A stretch of DNA of 64,000 bases from Paenibacillus oceani (GCF_014705615.1 NZ_JACXJA010000001.1:248001-312000), one strand, 5' to 3'. Counted from the first letter of the stretch, positions 25,712-34,163 are shown. Notes: a model not told the origin generated them from the sequence alone. Program-made: numbers and translations.

Positions 25712-27064
25712 ATGCGCAGAGCCAGCGATTTTCTATACGTCCGGTTGTATAAAACGTTAAAAGAACAAATTTTGACCGGGTTGATCAAACCGGGAGAGTA
25801 CCTATTGCCGGAAAACGAACTATGCAAATATTACGGGCTGAGCCGGAATTCGGTTCGAAAAGCGCTGGAGGAACTCCATAAGGAAGGGCTGGTCCTGAAA
25901 CGGGTCGGGCTAGGCACGATGGTGCCCCCCGATCTGTCCATTCAGCACGGCGACAGGAAAATTATCCGCATCGCCGCTCCCTTTCCGGCCTATTTCGTAG
26001 ATAACGGGCTGTATGTCTTATGCGACGCCTTCCGGCAGAAGTATCCCCATGTGGATATTCACGTGTTAAGCTTGCCCGCTGACACCTTCGCCGAGTCGCT
26101 GCTGCAATCCGACCGGATGGGCTTCTGTCCGGATATCGTGCTGATCGGGGAAAGCCAGCTCGGCATTGTCGAGAACCAGAGCCTATTCGCAGACCTGGGC
26201 TCCGTAGCCGGCGCTGCGCTGGAGGAGATGTATCCCAAGCTCCGCCAATCGTTATGCCCGGACAAAACCGTGCCGGCCGTTCCGATCACGTTCTCGCCAA
26301 CGTGTCTCGCTTACAATCCGGATTTGTTTACGGATGCGGGCATCCCCCTCCCGGGTCCCCATTGGAACGTCGACGATTTCACCAGCGCCGCCGAACGCGT
26401 CACCTCGATTACCGACGGCCGGATCGACCGCTTCGGATTTAGTTTGTTCCCGTCGCTCAGCCGATGGCTCGTCTTCGCCCTGCAGAACGGGATGCAGCCC
26501 AAGTCCGGGGACAACCGGCCCATCATCGCCCAAACGCTCGACAGCCTGCAGGATTGGCTGCACCGCAAACGGATTGCCACGGTGTATACGGACAGCAAAA
26601 ACCTGATTAACCCGTTCATCTACGGCAAATCGGGGATGACTTTAACGACCTTGTTCGAGATGTCCACCTGGACGGAGCGCGGAATCGGGTTCAAGCCGGA
26701 AATCGCCCCGCTGCCGTTCGGCAATACGAAATCGACGCTCTTGCAAGCCAACCTGCTGCTGGTGCCCCGTGCATGCGCCGATCCCGGCTTATCGCTGGAA
26801 TTTGTAAGTATGGCGCTGCAAGCCGATGTGCAGCGGACGATGTGCGAGAGCACCCCCTTCCTGTCCGTCTTGCAACCGGTTAATACGAGCGTCAAATCGG
26901 CAGCTTATTTGCATGCGATCAACGTTGGGGACCGCCTGATGGACAACAACTACTTCCTTCATGAGTTGCTCGATCAACAGATGGATCCGGCCGAACTCAT
27001 GGCGGAAATGAGCTTGTTCTGGCTCGGTCTGGAGGATGGCGGGACGATTGCCGAGCACTTCTGA
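25712..27064 (+). CDS. GntR-type HTH fused to a solute-binding-protein-like sensor
   Basis: 450-residue cytoplasmic regulator (no signal peptide). Residues 1-72 form a GntR winged helix (LYKTLKEQILTGLIKPGEYLLPENELCKYYGLSRNSVRKALEELHKEGLV). Residues about 83-430 resemble family 1 extracellular solute-binding proteins: KYPHVDIHVLSL, SPTCLAYNPDLFTDAGIPLP, the hinge W-VDDFTSAAERVT and the KSGMTLTTLFEM strand. Normal binding proteins with the same hallmark YN(KP)DLF-AGI segment are encoded at 31167-32507 and 52928-54247. It therefore looks like a surface-receptor fold recruited as an intracellular effector sensor. Its promoter shares operator-like repeats with the operon starting at 33310, the inferred target. 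Confidence 0.85.
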   Translation: MRRASDFLYVRLYKTLKEQILTGLIKPGEYLLPENELCKYYGLSRNSVRKALEELHKEGLVLKRVGLGTMVPPDLSIQHGDRKIIRIAAPFPAYFVDNGLYVLCDAFRQKYPHVDIHVLSLPADTFAESLLQSDRMGFCPDIVLIGESQLGIVENQSLFADLGSVAGAALEEMYPKLRQSLCPDKTVPAVPITFSPTCLAYNPDLFTDAGIPLPGPHWNVDDFTSAAERVTSITDGRIDRFGFSLFPSLSRWLVFALQNGMQPKSGDNRPIIAQTLDSLQDWLHRKRIATVYTDSKNLINPFIYGKSGMTLTTLFEMSTWTERGIGFKPEIAPLPFGNTKSTLLQANLLLVPRACADPGLSLEFVSMALQADVQRTMCESTPFLSVLQPVNTSVKSAAYLHAINVGDRLMDNNYFLHELLDQQMDPAELMAEMSLFWLGLEDGGTIAEHF

Positions 27065-27147
27065 CCGGCGAACGGTGCGGGGGCTCGAGAGGCGCTGCTG
27101 GCTTCCCGCTTCCCCAGCCTACGCCCGTCCGCGACTCTCGCATCAGC

Positions 27148-27187
27148 AAAGCCCCCTGTCGCAGCAATCGCGGCAGGGGGCTTCTCT
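27148..27187. terminator. Bidirectional terminator between regulator and operon end
   Basis: Stem GCCCCCTGTCGC (27151-27162) with GCGGCAGGGGGC (27170-27181); TTCTCT follows on the plus strand and TTTGC on the minus strand. It separates two convergent units. Confidence 0.8.
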
Positions 27188-27207
27188 AAGCTTACGCTGT
27201 AAAACGT

Positions 27208-28098
27208 TCACTGCCCGGCATCGTGGCCGAACAAGAGAGCGGCGGCGTTGCTCCGGCACAAAGCGGTGCGTTGATCCGCCCCGATGTCCGCTGCGGCCAG
27301 TTGCAGGGCGGTCGCCTCCGGTACCTGGACCGGAGCGCAGGAGCCGTAACCGAGACGACTCGCGAAGCCGCTGCGGCACAAGGAGGCGACTGCGCTAACA
27401 GGGCCGTTCGTAAACCACAGGTCGAGCATCACCCGATCCGTAGGGTGCCCCTCGTTCAGATGCTCGCTGACGCTGTCCCATTCCCGGGCCCGCAATCCGC
27501 TGAGGATAACCGGCAGATCTCCGGTCAGGCGGAGAAACTCCGCAATCTCGTGAAACTTCACCGGTACCAGAGGAATCCTCGGATGAACGAGCCGTTCGTC
27601 CTCCAGTCTCGCGCACAGATGGACCGGCAGGCCCTGCTCCTTCACCCGTTCCAGCAGCTCCAATGCCTGCGGCGACGTCAAGCTGTACCCGTGATAGCCG
27701 GGCACAAGCCGGATTCCCCGCGCGCCTTGCTTGACGGCCCATTCGAGCTCCTGGTCCCATCCCGGCTCTGCAGGGTTCAGGATGGCGACCGGCCAGATCC
27801 GCTCGTCCTTGGCTGCTTCCCGGAACAGCTCCTCATTGCCCGACCTCGTATCGAAGCCGAATATGGAAGCGATATGGCTGACACACATCCCGCTTAACCC
27901 GAGCCGGTCCGCCATCGCGCTCAAATCTTCGGCGGCCGCCCGAATCTGCAGCCGCGTCGGCCATTGACCCATAAATACGGTCAAATCGATGGCCTTCTCC
28001 TTTTGAAAAGGCGCGAGCAGGCGCATCGCCGGATGAACCGCCTCTTCACCGTGCGCCGCCTGATTTTTATCGAATGTTGATTCTGCACCAACTGCCAT
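27208..28098 (-). CDS. Amidohydrolase-fold protein lacking the HxH metal motif
   Basis: 296-residue TIM-barrel protein of the amidohydrolase-2 family, last gene of the operon. The barrel order is recognisable: a first strand IDLTVFMGQWPTR, MADRLGLSGMCVSHI, WPVAILNP, GARGIRLVPGYHGY, LPVHLCARLED and the closing RSNAAALLFG segment. The first strand, normally IDxHxHLG, has lost both histidines (DLTVFMG), so metal-dependent hydrolysis as in the sister gene at 32528-33310 is doubtful. The late RSNAAALLF resembles the family's GxNAxRLL. ATG at 28098 has GGAGGTAGGATC upstream. It may be a catalytically changed or regulatory partner. Confidence 0.75.
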   Translation of the reverse strand: MAVGAESTFDKNQAAHGEEAVHPAMRLLAPFQKEKAIDLTVFMGQWPTRLQIRAAAEDLSAMADRLGLSGMCVSHIASIFGFDTRSGNEELFREAAKDERIWPVAILNPAEPGWDQELEWAVKQGARGIRLVPGYHGYSLTSPQALELLERVKEQGLPVHLCARLEDERLVHPRIPLVPVKFHEIAEFLRLTGDLPVILSGLRAREWDSVSEHLNEGHPTDRVMLDLWFTNGPVSAVASLCRSGFASRLGYGSCAPVQVPEATALQLAAADIGADQRTALCRSNAAALLFGHDAGQ

Positions 28099-28179
28099 GA
28101 TCCTACCTCCGCTTGAAGTGAAGTTGTTGTATCGATGGATAGATTCGCCATCTGCCACCTGTTATCCGCCATCCCCCGG

Positions 28180-29430
28180 TTACCCGGCAGCCGTCTCGAT
28201 ATATTCGTCACAGGCGCGTTCCAGCCGGACCAGCGCTTCGGCGATATCTTCATCCCGATGACTGAAATTGACGTAGGAGACGTTATAGAGCGATATGCCA
28301 TGCTTGTAGGCGAGCCGGAAAAAAAGCGGCAGCACTTCACTTCCCGGCTTACCTCCGGTCGTGCCGAAGGCCGGGCACGGCCAAAAGCCGCGTACGGTCG
28401 CAGGAATGCCTTTGCGCTCGAACAGCCGGTTTAATGCGCCCCACACCGCCTCCCCCTGCTTCCACAAAAATCCGGGTACATCGCTGCGGCGATACGTGTC
28501 CATGCACGCTTTGGCAGCCGCGAGCGACAAGGTCTCGCCTCCGAATGTGGAGGAGATCACGACCTTCCCCGGAGCACAGCAGGCCATCACGTCTTTGCGC
28601 CCGGCATAGACGGACAGCGGCATTCCATTGGCGATCCCTTTGCTGAATACGGCCAGATCGGGCGTTACGCCGAAATATTGCTGCGCTCCGCCGATCGCAA
28701 TCCGGAAGCCCGTAACGATCTCGTCGAAAATAAGCAGCGTGCCGTGCTTGTCAGCAAGCGCACGGACAGCCGGATAATACGTATGGCCGGCTTCCATCGA
28801 GCTGTAGTCCGCGGCGATGACGATCGCGGCGATCTGGCCGCTGAACTCATCCATCAGCCGCTCCAAGACGGCTATATCGTTCCAGCCGCAGGCATGATGG
28901 AGACTGCTTACCGCCAAAGGTACGCCCGGCAGCACTTGAGCGGTCCGTCCGGGCAATGCCGCACCTCCAATCGCATTACTGTTCAGCCATCCGTTGTAGC
29001 CGATCTGCACGATATGATCACGGCCGGTGTACGCACGCGCGATTTTGATGCATGCCGCGATCGCTTCCCCGCCCGTCTTCAGAAACCGCGCCTGCTCCGC
29101 GCAAGGGATCAGCTCGCAAGCCATCTCGGCCACCTCGCATTCGAGCGTGTGGGGATGACCGTATATAATCCCGTTGTCGAGCTGCCGGCGTATCGCCTCA
29201 TCGACGGCCGGATAGCCGTATCCGAGCGTCACCGGCCCGAGTCCGTTACGGAAATCGATATAGTCGCGGCCGTCGGCATCCCATACCCGGCAGCCTTTCC
29301 CCCGCACGATAACGCCGGGCTCCTCCGGGGCGTATACCGGAGATTTTGAACCTGTGCTTGATCCCCAAGGGATCGATTGTTTCAGCCGTTCCGTCCAGCC
29401 TTGAGAAAGCGTAGTTTGTATATCCTGCAT
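28180..29430 (-). CDS. Class III PLP aminotransferase (glutamate-1-semialdehyde mutase-like)
   Basis: 416-residue fold type I PLP enzyme of the class III aminotransferase group, closest in pattern to glutamate-1-semialdehyde aminomutase relatives. Seen are VWDADGRDYIDFRNGLGPVTLGY (about 48-70), FLKTGGEAIAACIKIARAYTGR, the cofactor aspartate in LLIFDEIVTGFR and the Schiff-base lysine in VFSKGIANGMPLS. ATG at 29430 is chosen because GGAGGG precedes it by nine bases; longer starts overlap the decayed gene upstream. Within this operon it probably transaminates or rearranges a nitrogenous compound released by the hydrolases. No heme genes are nearby. Confidence 0.88.
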   Translation of the reverse strand: MQDIQTTLSQGWTERLKQSIPWGSSTGSKSPVYAPEEPGVIVRGKGCRVWDADGRDYIDFRNGLGPVTLGYGYPAVDEAIRRQLDNGIIYGHPHTLECEVAEMACELIPCAEQARFLKTGGEAIAACIKIARAYTGRDHIVQIGYNGWLNSNAIGGAALPGRTAQVLPGVPLAVSSLHHACGWNDIAVLERLMDEFSGQIAAIVIAADYSSMEAGHTYYPAVRALADKHGTLLIFDEIVTGFRIAIGGAQQYFGVTPDLAVFSKGIANGMPLSVYAGRKDVMACCAPGKVVISSTFGGETLSLAAAKACMDTYRRSDVPGFLWKQGEAVWGALNRLFERKGIPATVRGFWPCPAFGTTGGKPGSEVLPLFFRLAYKHGISLYNVSYVNFSHRDEDIAEALVRLERACDEYIETAAG

Positions 29431-29497
29431 CGTATGTTTCCCTCCATCCATTTCGCGGATAACCGCCCTTCGTCTCTTCTGTTGCTCCCGTACCGGC

Positions 29498-30260
29498 TCA
29501 AACCGGCAGGCCCGCACCATCCACCCAAGCCGCGCCGTTCCACCATATCGGTTTCCCGGTCGGACTCAGCGTCGTGTCCAGATACACATAACCCGTGTCG
29601 TTCGCCGACAACACCGGCCTGGCGGCTGTACTCCCTTTGCGGTGCCCGATCGTCCCGGTCCCGCTGTCCTGTATGCCGCCTCCCGCTTGCAGCAACTGAT
29701 GGAATCGGTTTCATAGTCGAAGAGACATGGATATGCGAATACAGACCGTCGATGAAAATATTTCTCTGCGGATTTTTCGGGTAAATCACGAACCCGATCC
29801 CGATCGTAGCCCCTTGCGCTACGGAACCGTGCTGTTGAATCGAGATATTGCGGAATACGGCGTTCGACACGCTTCCGGCGTTAATCCCGTATTGGGCAAA
29901 CGTTTTGCATGTAATATCCGAGCATATAAAGCCGTCGATCGCATCGGTCAGCGGATTTGACGCTATGGAAACTCCCCCGTTAGCCGTCACGGAAGGATCG
30001 CCGATCAGGATACCGTTCAGGATGCCGACGTTTTTTTGCGTCAGCGATCCTTTGAAGCTGAACACATACCCGTTCCCCTAGTCGGTTACACAGTAGCTGG
30101 CACAGGCAGCAGCAGCCGATCCCAGCCGATCTGACAGAAGCTCGGCCGATGCTTTCGTTCCGCAGCCCGCCGCAAGAGCGGCTCCTGTCATCCCGATGGC
30201 CGCGAGCATCGCTCTTCGACTAACCGTTTTATGGAGATGACCGTTTCGACTCTCTGTCAT
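29498..30260 (-). pseudogene. Decayed Tat-exported right-handed beta-helix protein gene
   Basis: Remnant of an exported beta-helix protein like the intact 619-residue product at 51044-52903. The start encodes a Tat-type leader (SRRAMLAAIGMTGAALAAG) that runs into an in-frame TAG at 30078-30080. The same frame then continues with beta-helix text (KNVGILNGILIGD, VFRNISIQQHGSV). Near 29695 the reading jumps frame to an end piece YVYLDTTLSPTGKPIWWNGAAW. About 250 residues remain, so most of the middle is deleted. Its ATG overlaps the stop of the nitrilase-type gene (30257-30260), showing it was once coupled in the operon. Confidence 0.75.
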
Positions 30261-31150
30261 GGCGCGCTCCCCTCCTCTCGTCGCATGACGATTCTTCCGT
30301 AAGCTTCCGGCTTTCGGTTATCGAACAACGCCTTCTGATAGTCCACGACATCGTTGTAGCAGAAGGAATGGGCTCTCCGCTTGTCGTCCAGATCGACGTC
30401 TGCGGTTGCAATCGACTCTTCCCGGCCAGCATCGGCCAGAATGATGCCATCGTCGCCCACAATATTGGAACGGCCGACAAATCGGCCCGGGGCCCAATGA
30501 TTCCGCTCCGACTTGTCGCTGTAGGAGGAAGAGACGAACAGGCAGCCGTTGTCGATCGCCCGCGATTTCAGCTGCACCTCCCACATCACCTCTCCCCATC
30601 CGCTCTGAAAATGCGGCCAGAAAAGAATCTCCGCGCCCATCAGAGCCGTACACCTCGCGCTTTCCACAAAGCTGTTGTCATGGCAAATGATCGCGCCCAC
30701 CGTTCCGATATCGAGCGTGAACACCCGGAACTCGGTCCCCGACTGCACGCCGTACGCCATCTCCGGATAAGTCGGGTGGACCTTGTGGTAGACTCCGGCG
30801 ACAAGACCTCCCCGATCGAGAAAGACACAGCTGTTGTATACAGCGCCGCGGTCGTTCAGATAAACCGAGGCGACCACATGCATGCCGTACCGGGCGCATA
30901 CGGCGGACAGCTCGCCAAACATCGCATTGTCCAGCGTTTCGGCGTGCCGCTCCAGCTTGCCTGCGTCCAGCGGAATGCCTGCATGGGTAAACGTCTCGGG
31001 AAGCAGCACGATATCGGAGCCCCGCTCGCCCGCCTGGTGCAGCAGCCCCAGCATCCGCTCGATGTTCTCCCGTCTGCCTGCCTCGATCAACTGATCGCGG
31101 TACACGGTCAATTTGGGCTGTATGGTGCTAATTCGCACGTTTCTACTCAT
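30257..31150 (-). CDS. Carbon-nitrogen hydrolase (nitrilase superfamily)
   Basis: 297-residue cytoplasmic hydrolase for amide or carbamoyl C-N bonds. The catalytic triad is intact: E52 in LLPETF, K123 in VYHKVHP and C156 in AIICHDN. The four-layer nitrilase fold is complete in length. Active-site neighbours resemble N-carbamoyl-amino acid or ureide amidohydrolases more than nitrilases (no CWEN motif), so an amide or N-carbamoyl substrate is the best guess. It follows the binding lipoprotein by 16 bp and precedes the decayed Tat gene and an aminotransferase, suggesting stepwise breakdown of an imported amide. Confidence 0.88.
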   Translation of the reverse strand: MSRNVRISTIQPKLTVYRDQLIEAGRRENIERMLGLLHQAGERGSDIVLLPETFTHAGIPLDAGKLERHAETLDNAMFGELSAVCARYGMHVVASVYLNDRGAVYNSCVFLDRGGLVAGVYHKVHPTYPEMAYGVQSGTEFRVFTLDIGTVGAIICHDNSFVESARCTALMGAEILFWPHFQSGWGEVMWEVQLKSRAIDNGCLFVSSSYSDKSERNHWAPGRFVGRSNIVGDDGIILADAGREESIATADVDLDDKRRAHSFCYNDVVDYQKALFDNRKPEAYGRIVMRREEGSAP

Positions 31151-31166
31151 CGATTTGCACCGCCTC

Positions 31167-32507
31167 TTATTTGCTCAACTGTGCCGCTATATCTTTATCG
31201 TGGGCTTCCGCAGCGTCGCGCAGCGCAGTATTGATGTCCTTGGCGCCGGTTACGATATCCGCGAAAAGCTGCTGCTGGTACTTCAAATCGAGCGATTGGA
31301 ATTTCGTCACCTCGGTCGGAGAGGCCAGCTTGGGCCAGATGATGTCTTTGTTTTTGCCTGCCAGCTCGGGAACGTCCGCGCCATACTGCTTTAGGAAATT
31401 GGAGTTGTTTTTCATGATGGGAAGGTAGCCTTGCTTAGCGTAGTAGGTTTGAAATTCCTCGGATGCGAGTGAAGCGATGACTTGGAAGGCGATGTCCTTG
31501 TTCTCGCTCATATTCGTGACGTACATGTAGTTCGGGTACGTCTGGGGACCGGTGCCGGGGGCGTCCTTGCGTTCGGGAAGCCGGATCATGTCCCAGTTCA
31601 GCTCTTTCGGAAATTTGTACAGCTGCCAGGTGTTATCCAACCCGACGTACATGGCGGACGTCCCTTTCACGAACGAGTCGACCATTTGCGCGATGCTGGG
31701 GGTGGTCGTCCAGTTGTTGCCCGGTATTTGAAAGAACCTGGTGAGGAATTCCGTCTCTTTCTTATAGGCATCATTCGTATATTGCGCCTTGAACGTCTTC
31801 GGGTCCTGCCCCGGCACCGATTTCTGATTCAGCAGCATCATATGCCAATAGGTGGCGGTTAATCCCCGGTAAGAGACGCCGGCTTCGGTGCGCGACAACT
31901 TCTTGACCGCTTCTTGCAGTTCGTCCCAGGTCGTGCTGCTTGTCGGAAGAGGCACGCCGAATCGGCTGAACAGATCTTTGTTGTAGAAGAGGACCAGCGT
32001 ATTGGCCGTAAAAGGAATGCCGTAAACGCCGCCGTCTGCGAACCGCCTCTGGATCTCGACGGCCGACGGCTCGATCGCGTTCAGGTCGAAGCCGTACTTC
32101 TTGATATACGGCGACAGCTCGAGCTGCAAGCCGTTCTCCAGCACCGAGCCCGGGGTTGATCCGCTGGGAGCGGTAATAATATCGAATTTCTCCCCGGCAG
32201 CCAGATAGGTGGCAGTCGTCCTCGCCGCTCCGGCTACGACCATGGTCGGCAAATACTTCAACTTGACGTGCGGGAACTTTTTCTCGATAAACGTCCCGAA
32301 ATGCGTCTTCATGAATTCTTCGGTAAATCCGCTCATCGTTCCGTGGAGCGTCAGCTCTACCGGCTCGCGGGGAGGCTCTGCAGGCTTACTTGTCCCGTTA
32401 TCGTCTTGTTGTCCGTTCGGTGCTCCTGTACCGCCGCCGGCGGAGCATCCTGCTGCAAACACGATCAGAGATGTCATGGCAACCAGCGTCCGTTTCCCCA
32501 TCTTCAT
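31167..32507 (-). CDS. Extracellular solute-binding lipoprotein, family 1
   Basis: 446-residue substrate-binding lipoprotein. The signal sequence ends in the lipobox FAAGC (Cys 21), followed by a Gly/Asn/Ser linker. The mature part shows family 1 hallmarks such as LVLFYNKDLFSRFGVPLP and WDELQEAVKKL. No permease or ATPase genes are in this operon, so it must pair with transport components elsewhere, or act in sensing together with the GntR/SBP regulator that shares its fold and promoter motif. ATG after GGGGAGG. Substrate unknown. Confidence 0.9.
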   Translation of the reverse strand: MKMGKRTLVAMTSLIVFAAGCSAGGGTGAPNGQQDDNGTSKPAEPPREPVELTLHGTMSGFTEEFMKTHFGTFIEKKFPHVKLKYLPTMVVAGAARTTATYLAAGEKFDIITAPSGSTPGSVLENGLQLELSPYIKKYGFDLNAIEPSAVEIQRRFADGGVYGIPFTANTLVLFYNKDLFSRFGVPLPTSSTTWDELQEAVKKLSRTEAGVSYRGLTATYWHMMLLNQKSVPGQDPKTFKAQYTNDAYKKETEFLTRFFQIPGNNWTTTPSIAQMVDSFVKGTSAMYVGLDNTWQLYKFPKELNWDMIRLPERKDAPGTGPQTYPNYMYVTNMSENKDIAFQVIASLASEEFQTYYAKQGYLPIMKNNSNFLKQYGADVPELAGKNKDIIWPKLASPTEVTKFQSLDLKYQQQLFADIVTGAKDINTALRDAAEAHDKDIAAQLSK

Positions 32508-32527
32508 TCGGTGTTCCTCCCCTTCGA

Positions 32528-33310
32528 TTAGGTACTGATCATCCTTGCCGAATAAAGCTCGCCATGGATCGATTCTCCGAGCAGCCTAGCCATATTGTGA
32601 CCCATGACCAAATCAAGCTCTTCCCGCGAGAGTCCCGCTCCCAGCACTTTGCCGATGTTGCTGGCCAGGCAGGCGCCGTACAAATCCGACCCGAAAATAA
32701 CCCGCTCCGCTCCCAGTCTGCGTACCGCGATATTCACTTCCGCTCCGCCGATCGGAGATCCCGAAGTGTCCGTGTAGACGTTCGGGTAAGGCGCGATCCG
32801 ATTGACGGCGCTCTCCACCTGCCCCGCCATATGAGCCATAAGAATCCGCGCCTCCGGATACCGGCGGGCCAAGTTCGCGACATGCTCAGCCGTAGATTCG
32901 TAAGGCAATTGACCGACCGTCTTGCGCCAGGCGTGGATGAGGATGGGCACCCGGTAGGCGATAGCCTGCTCGATGAACGGATACACCAGCGGATCGTCGC
33001 ACAGCGTAGCCACCCACAGCTTGAGGCCGATCATCCGCTGGTCCTCGATGCGGCGGCGGAAATCCTCCAGTGCTGGCCGGCCGTTCCGGGGATTGACATA
33101 ACAGTAGCCGGCCACCCGTTCCGGATAGCGCTGCATAACGGCATACAGCTCATCGTTGGATGTACTCACCTTGTCGAAGGACGGGTAGTATCCCATACCG
33201 ACGACCGTGGAGCAGACGAACAGCTTCACACCGAGCCGGTCTCCTTCCTCCAGCGTACCTGCGGCCAAGTTCGGTCCGTGCAGATGCACGTGCGCGTCAA
33301 TCATGTTCAA
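32528..33310 (-). CDS. Amidohydrolase (TIM-barrel metal-dependent hydrolase)
   Basis: 260-residue amidohydrolase-2 family enzyme, first gene of the operon. The N-terminal metal motif HxH is intact in IDAHVHLHGPN, followed by GLKLWVATLCDD, VPILIHAWRK, ILMAHMAG (metal histidine), VYTDTSGSP and the closing FGSDLYG with the catalytic aspartate and GHNMARLL. Such enzymes hydrolyse cyclic amides, lactones or decarboxylate related acids. The TTG at 33310 sits seven bases after GGAGGAG and fits better than the ATG at 33304; both give nearly the same protein. Probably acts on the compound sensed by the GntR/SBP protein. Confidence 0.85.
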   Translation of the reverse strand: MNMIDAHVHLHGPNLAAGTLEEGDRLGVKLFVCSTVVGMGYYPSFDKVSTSNDELYAVMQRYPERVAGYCYVNPRNGRPALEDFRRRIEDQRMIGLKLWVATLCDDPLVYPFIEQAIAYRVPILIHAWRKTVGQLPYESTAEHVANLARRYPEARILMAHMAGQVESAVNRIAPYPNVYTDTSGSPIGGAEVNIAVRRLGAERVIFGSDLYGACLASNIGKVLGAGLSREELDLVMGHNMARLLGESIHGELYSARMIST

Positions 33311-33436
33311 TGCGTGACTCCTCCTTTTTTCTCCTCGTTGCTTCTCGGACCGATAATGGTATAAGAACCGTACATGTTCCACCTTGGCTAATAATCAGCC
33401 GTACATGATGTATTGTATTCGAATAATTATGGTATA

Positions 33437-33453
33437 TGTACCTTTCCTGTACC
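33437..33453. promoter_or_regulatory. TGTACC direct repeat operator of the amidohydrolase operon
   Basis: TGTACC at 33437-33442 and 33448-33453, 11 bp apart, match the repeat in the promoter of the GntR/SBP gene (25658 and 25669). The block lies about 7-23 bp downstream of the predicted start of the operon transcript. Flanking ATTATGG and ATATGTA are also shared. Confidence 0.6.
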
Positions 33454-33466
33454 ATTATTTATGTTC

Positions 33467-33495
33467 AGTATAGCTGTTGCGGTAAGCGGTTTCAA
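33467..33495 (-). promoter_or_regulatory. Sigma-A promoter overlapped by a cre-like box
   Basis: Minus strand TTGAAA (33490-33495), 17-bp spacer, TATACT (33467-33472). A cre-like sequence (TTGAAACCGCTTACC, 33481-33495) covers the -35 and fits WTGNAANCGNWNNCW except for the last base. CcpA binding there would block the operon in glucose. Confidence 0.75.
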
Positions 33496-33557
33496 CCTTT
33501 ATTTTTTGAAAATATCGGAAGCTGCTTCGCCGAAAGCCGAATACGTACGTCTCTATA

Positions 33558-33757
33558 ACATAATAAGAGGCTTTGGCATGTTCTATTTACGGCATAGAGG
33601 GATGATCGAGAGGAATAAAGGCGGTTTGGGCCCCTTATTTCTGCCAAATGATGGAGGGTGTACCCTATTCGCGGATATTAACGGTTCCAAACCACCCTTA
33701 TTTCCCCATCCAAGCGGCTTCTCGGCAAAATAGAGGGTACAAACCGCTCTTACTCGG
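33558..33757 (+). repeat. Dispersed intergenic repeat, copy B
   Basis: 200-bp partner of copy A. It has the inverted unit AATAAAGGCGGTTT (33614-33627), direct units at 33689-33702 (AAACCACCCTTATT) and 33741-33754 (AAACCGCTCTTACT), a shared TGTACCCT block and CCAAGCGG. Conserved length and unit order between copies suggest an element or a structured RNA rather than chance. Confidence 0.75.
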
Positions 33758-33758
33758 C

Positions 33759-33797
33759 AAAAAGCCCCGAATCCACTCAAGTGGAGCCGGGACTTTC
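33759..33797 (-). terminator. Intrinsic terminator after the PhnA-like gene
   Basis: Minus-strand AGTCCCGGCTCCACT pairs with AGTGGATTCGGGGCT (one mismatch pair), followed by TTTTT. It lies 25 bp after the stop codon at 33822. Confidence 0.75.
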
Positions 33798-33821
33798 TTC
33801 GATTTTGTGCTCGATCGCGCC

Positions 33822-34163
33822 TTATATCTTTTTAACAAATTCCGATTTCAGCTTCATCGCGCCGAAACCGTCGATTTTGCAATCGATGTCGTGGTCTTCA
33901 TCAATCAGCCGGATATTTTTGACTCGCGTGCCTATTTTGATTACCGACGAGCTTCCTTTTACTTTCAGATCCTTGATGACGGTTACCGAATCCCCGTCGT
34001 TCAGGATGTTCCCGTTCGCATCTCTAACCACTTTCACTTCCTCGCTGTTTTCGCCCTCCGCTTCCAATGTCCACTCATGGCTGCATTCCGGGCAGATCAG
34101 CAACGTTCCGTCCTCATACGTGTATTGGGAATTGCATTTCGGGCAGTTCGGCAAAGCTGACAT
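33822..34163 (-). CDS. PhnA/YjdM family zinc-ribbon protein
   Basis: 113-residue PhnA (YjdM) family protein. The N-terminal zinc ribbon uses CPKC (7-10) and CPEC (24-27), and the C-terminal domain shows the family signature [28 protein letters not shown]. Despite its historical name, a role in alkylphosphonate uptake has not been established and no phn genes are nearby. Length is normal. ATG with GGGGG upstream; single-gene unit with its own terminator. Confidence 0.92.
   Translation of the reverse strand: MSALPNCPKCNSQYTYEDGTLLICPECSHEWTLEAEGENSEEVKVVRDANGNILNDGDSVTVIKDLKVKGSSSVIKIGTRVKNIRLIDEDHDIDCKIDGFGAMKLKSEFVKKI

Larger units (their letters stand above)
33311..33821. other. 511-bp gene-free region: promoter, repeat and terminator
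   Basis: Holds, in order, the amidohydrolase leader, the TGTACC operator, the minus-strand promoter with cre box, repeat copy B and the terminator of the PhnA-like gene. No coding sequence is supported here. Confidence 0.7.

Noticed and set aside
28180-29430. Assignment of the aminotransferase as HemL
   Set aside because: Pattern is GSA-aminomutase-like, but operon context is catabolic and no heme genes are near; left as a class III aminotransferase.
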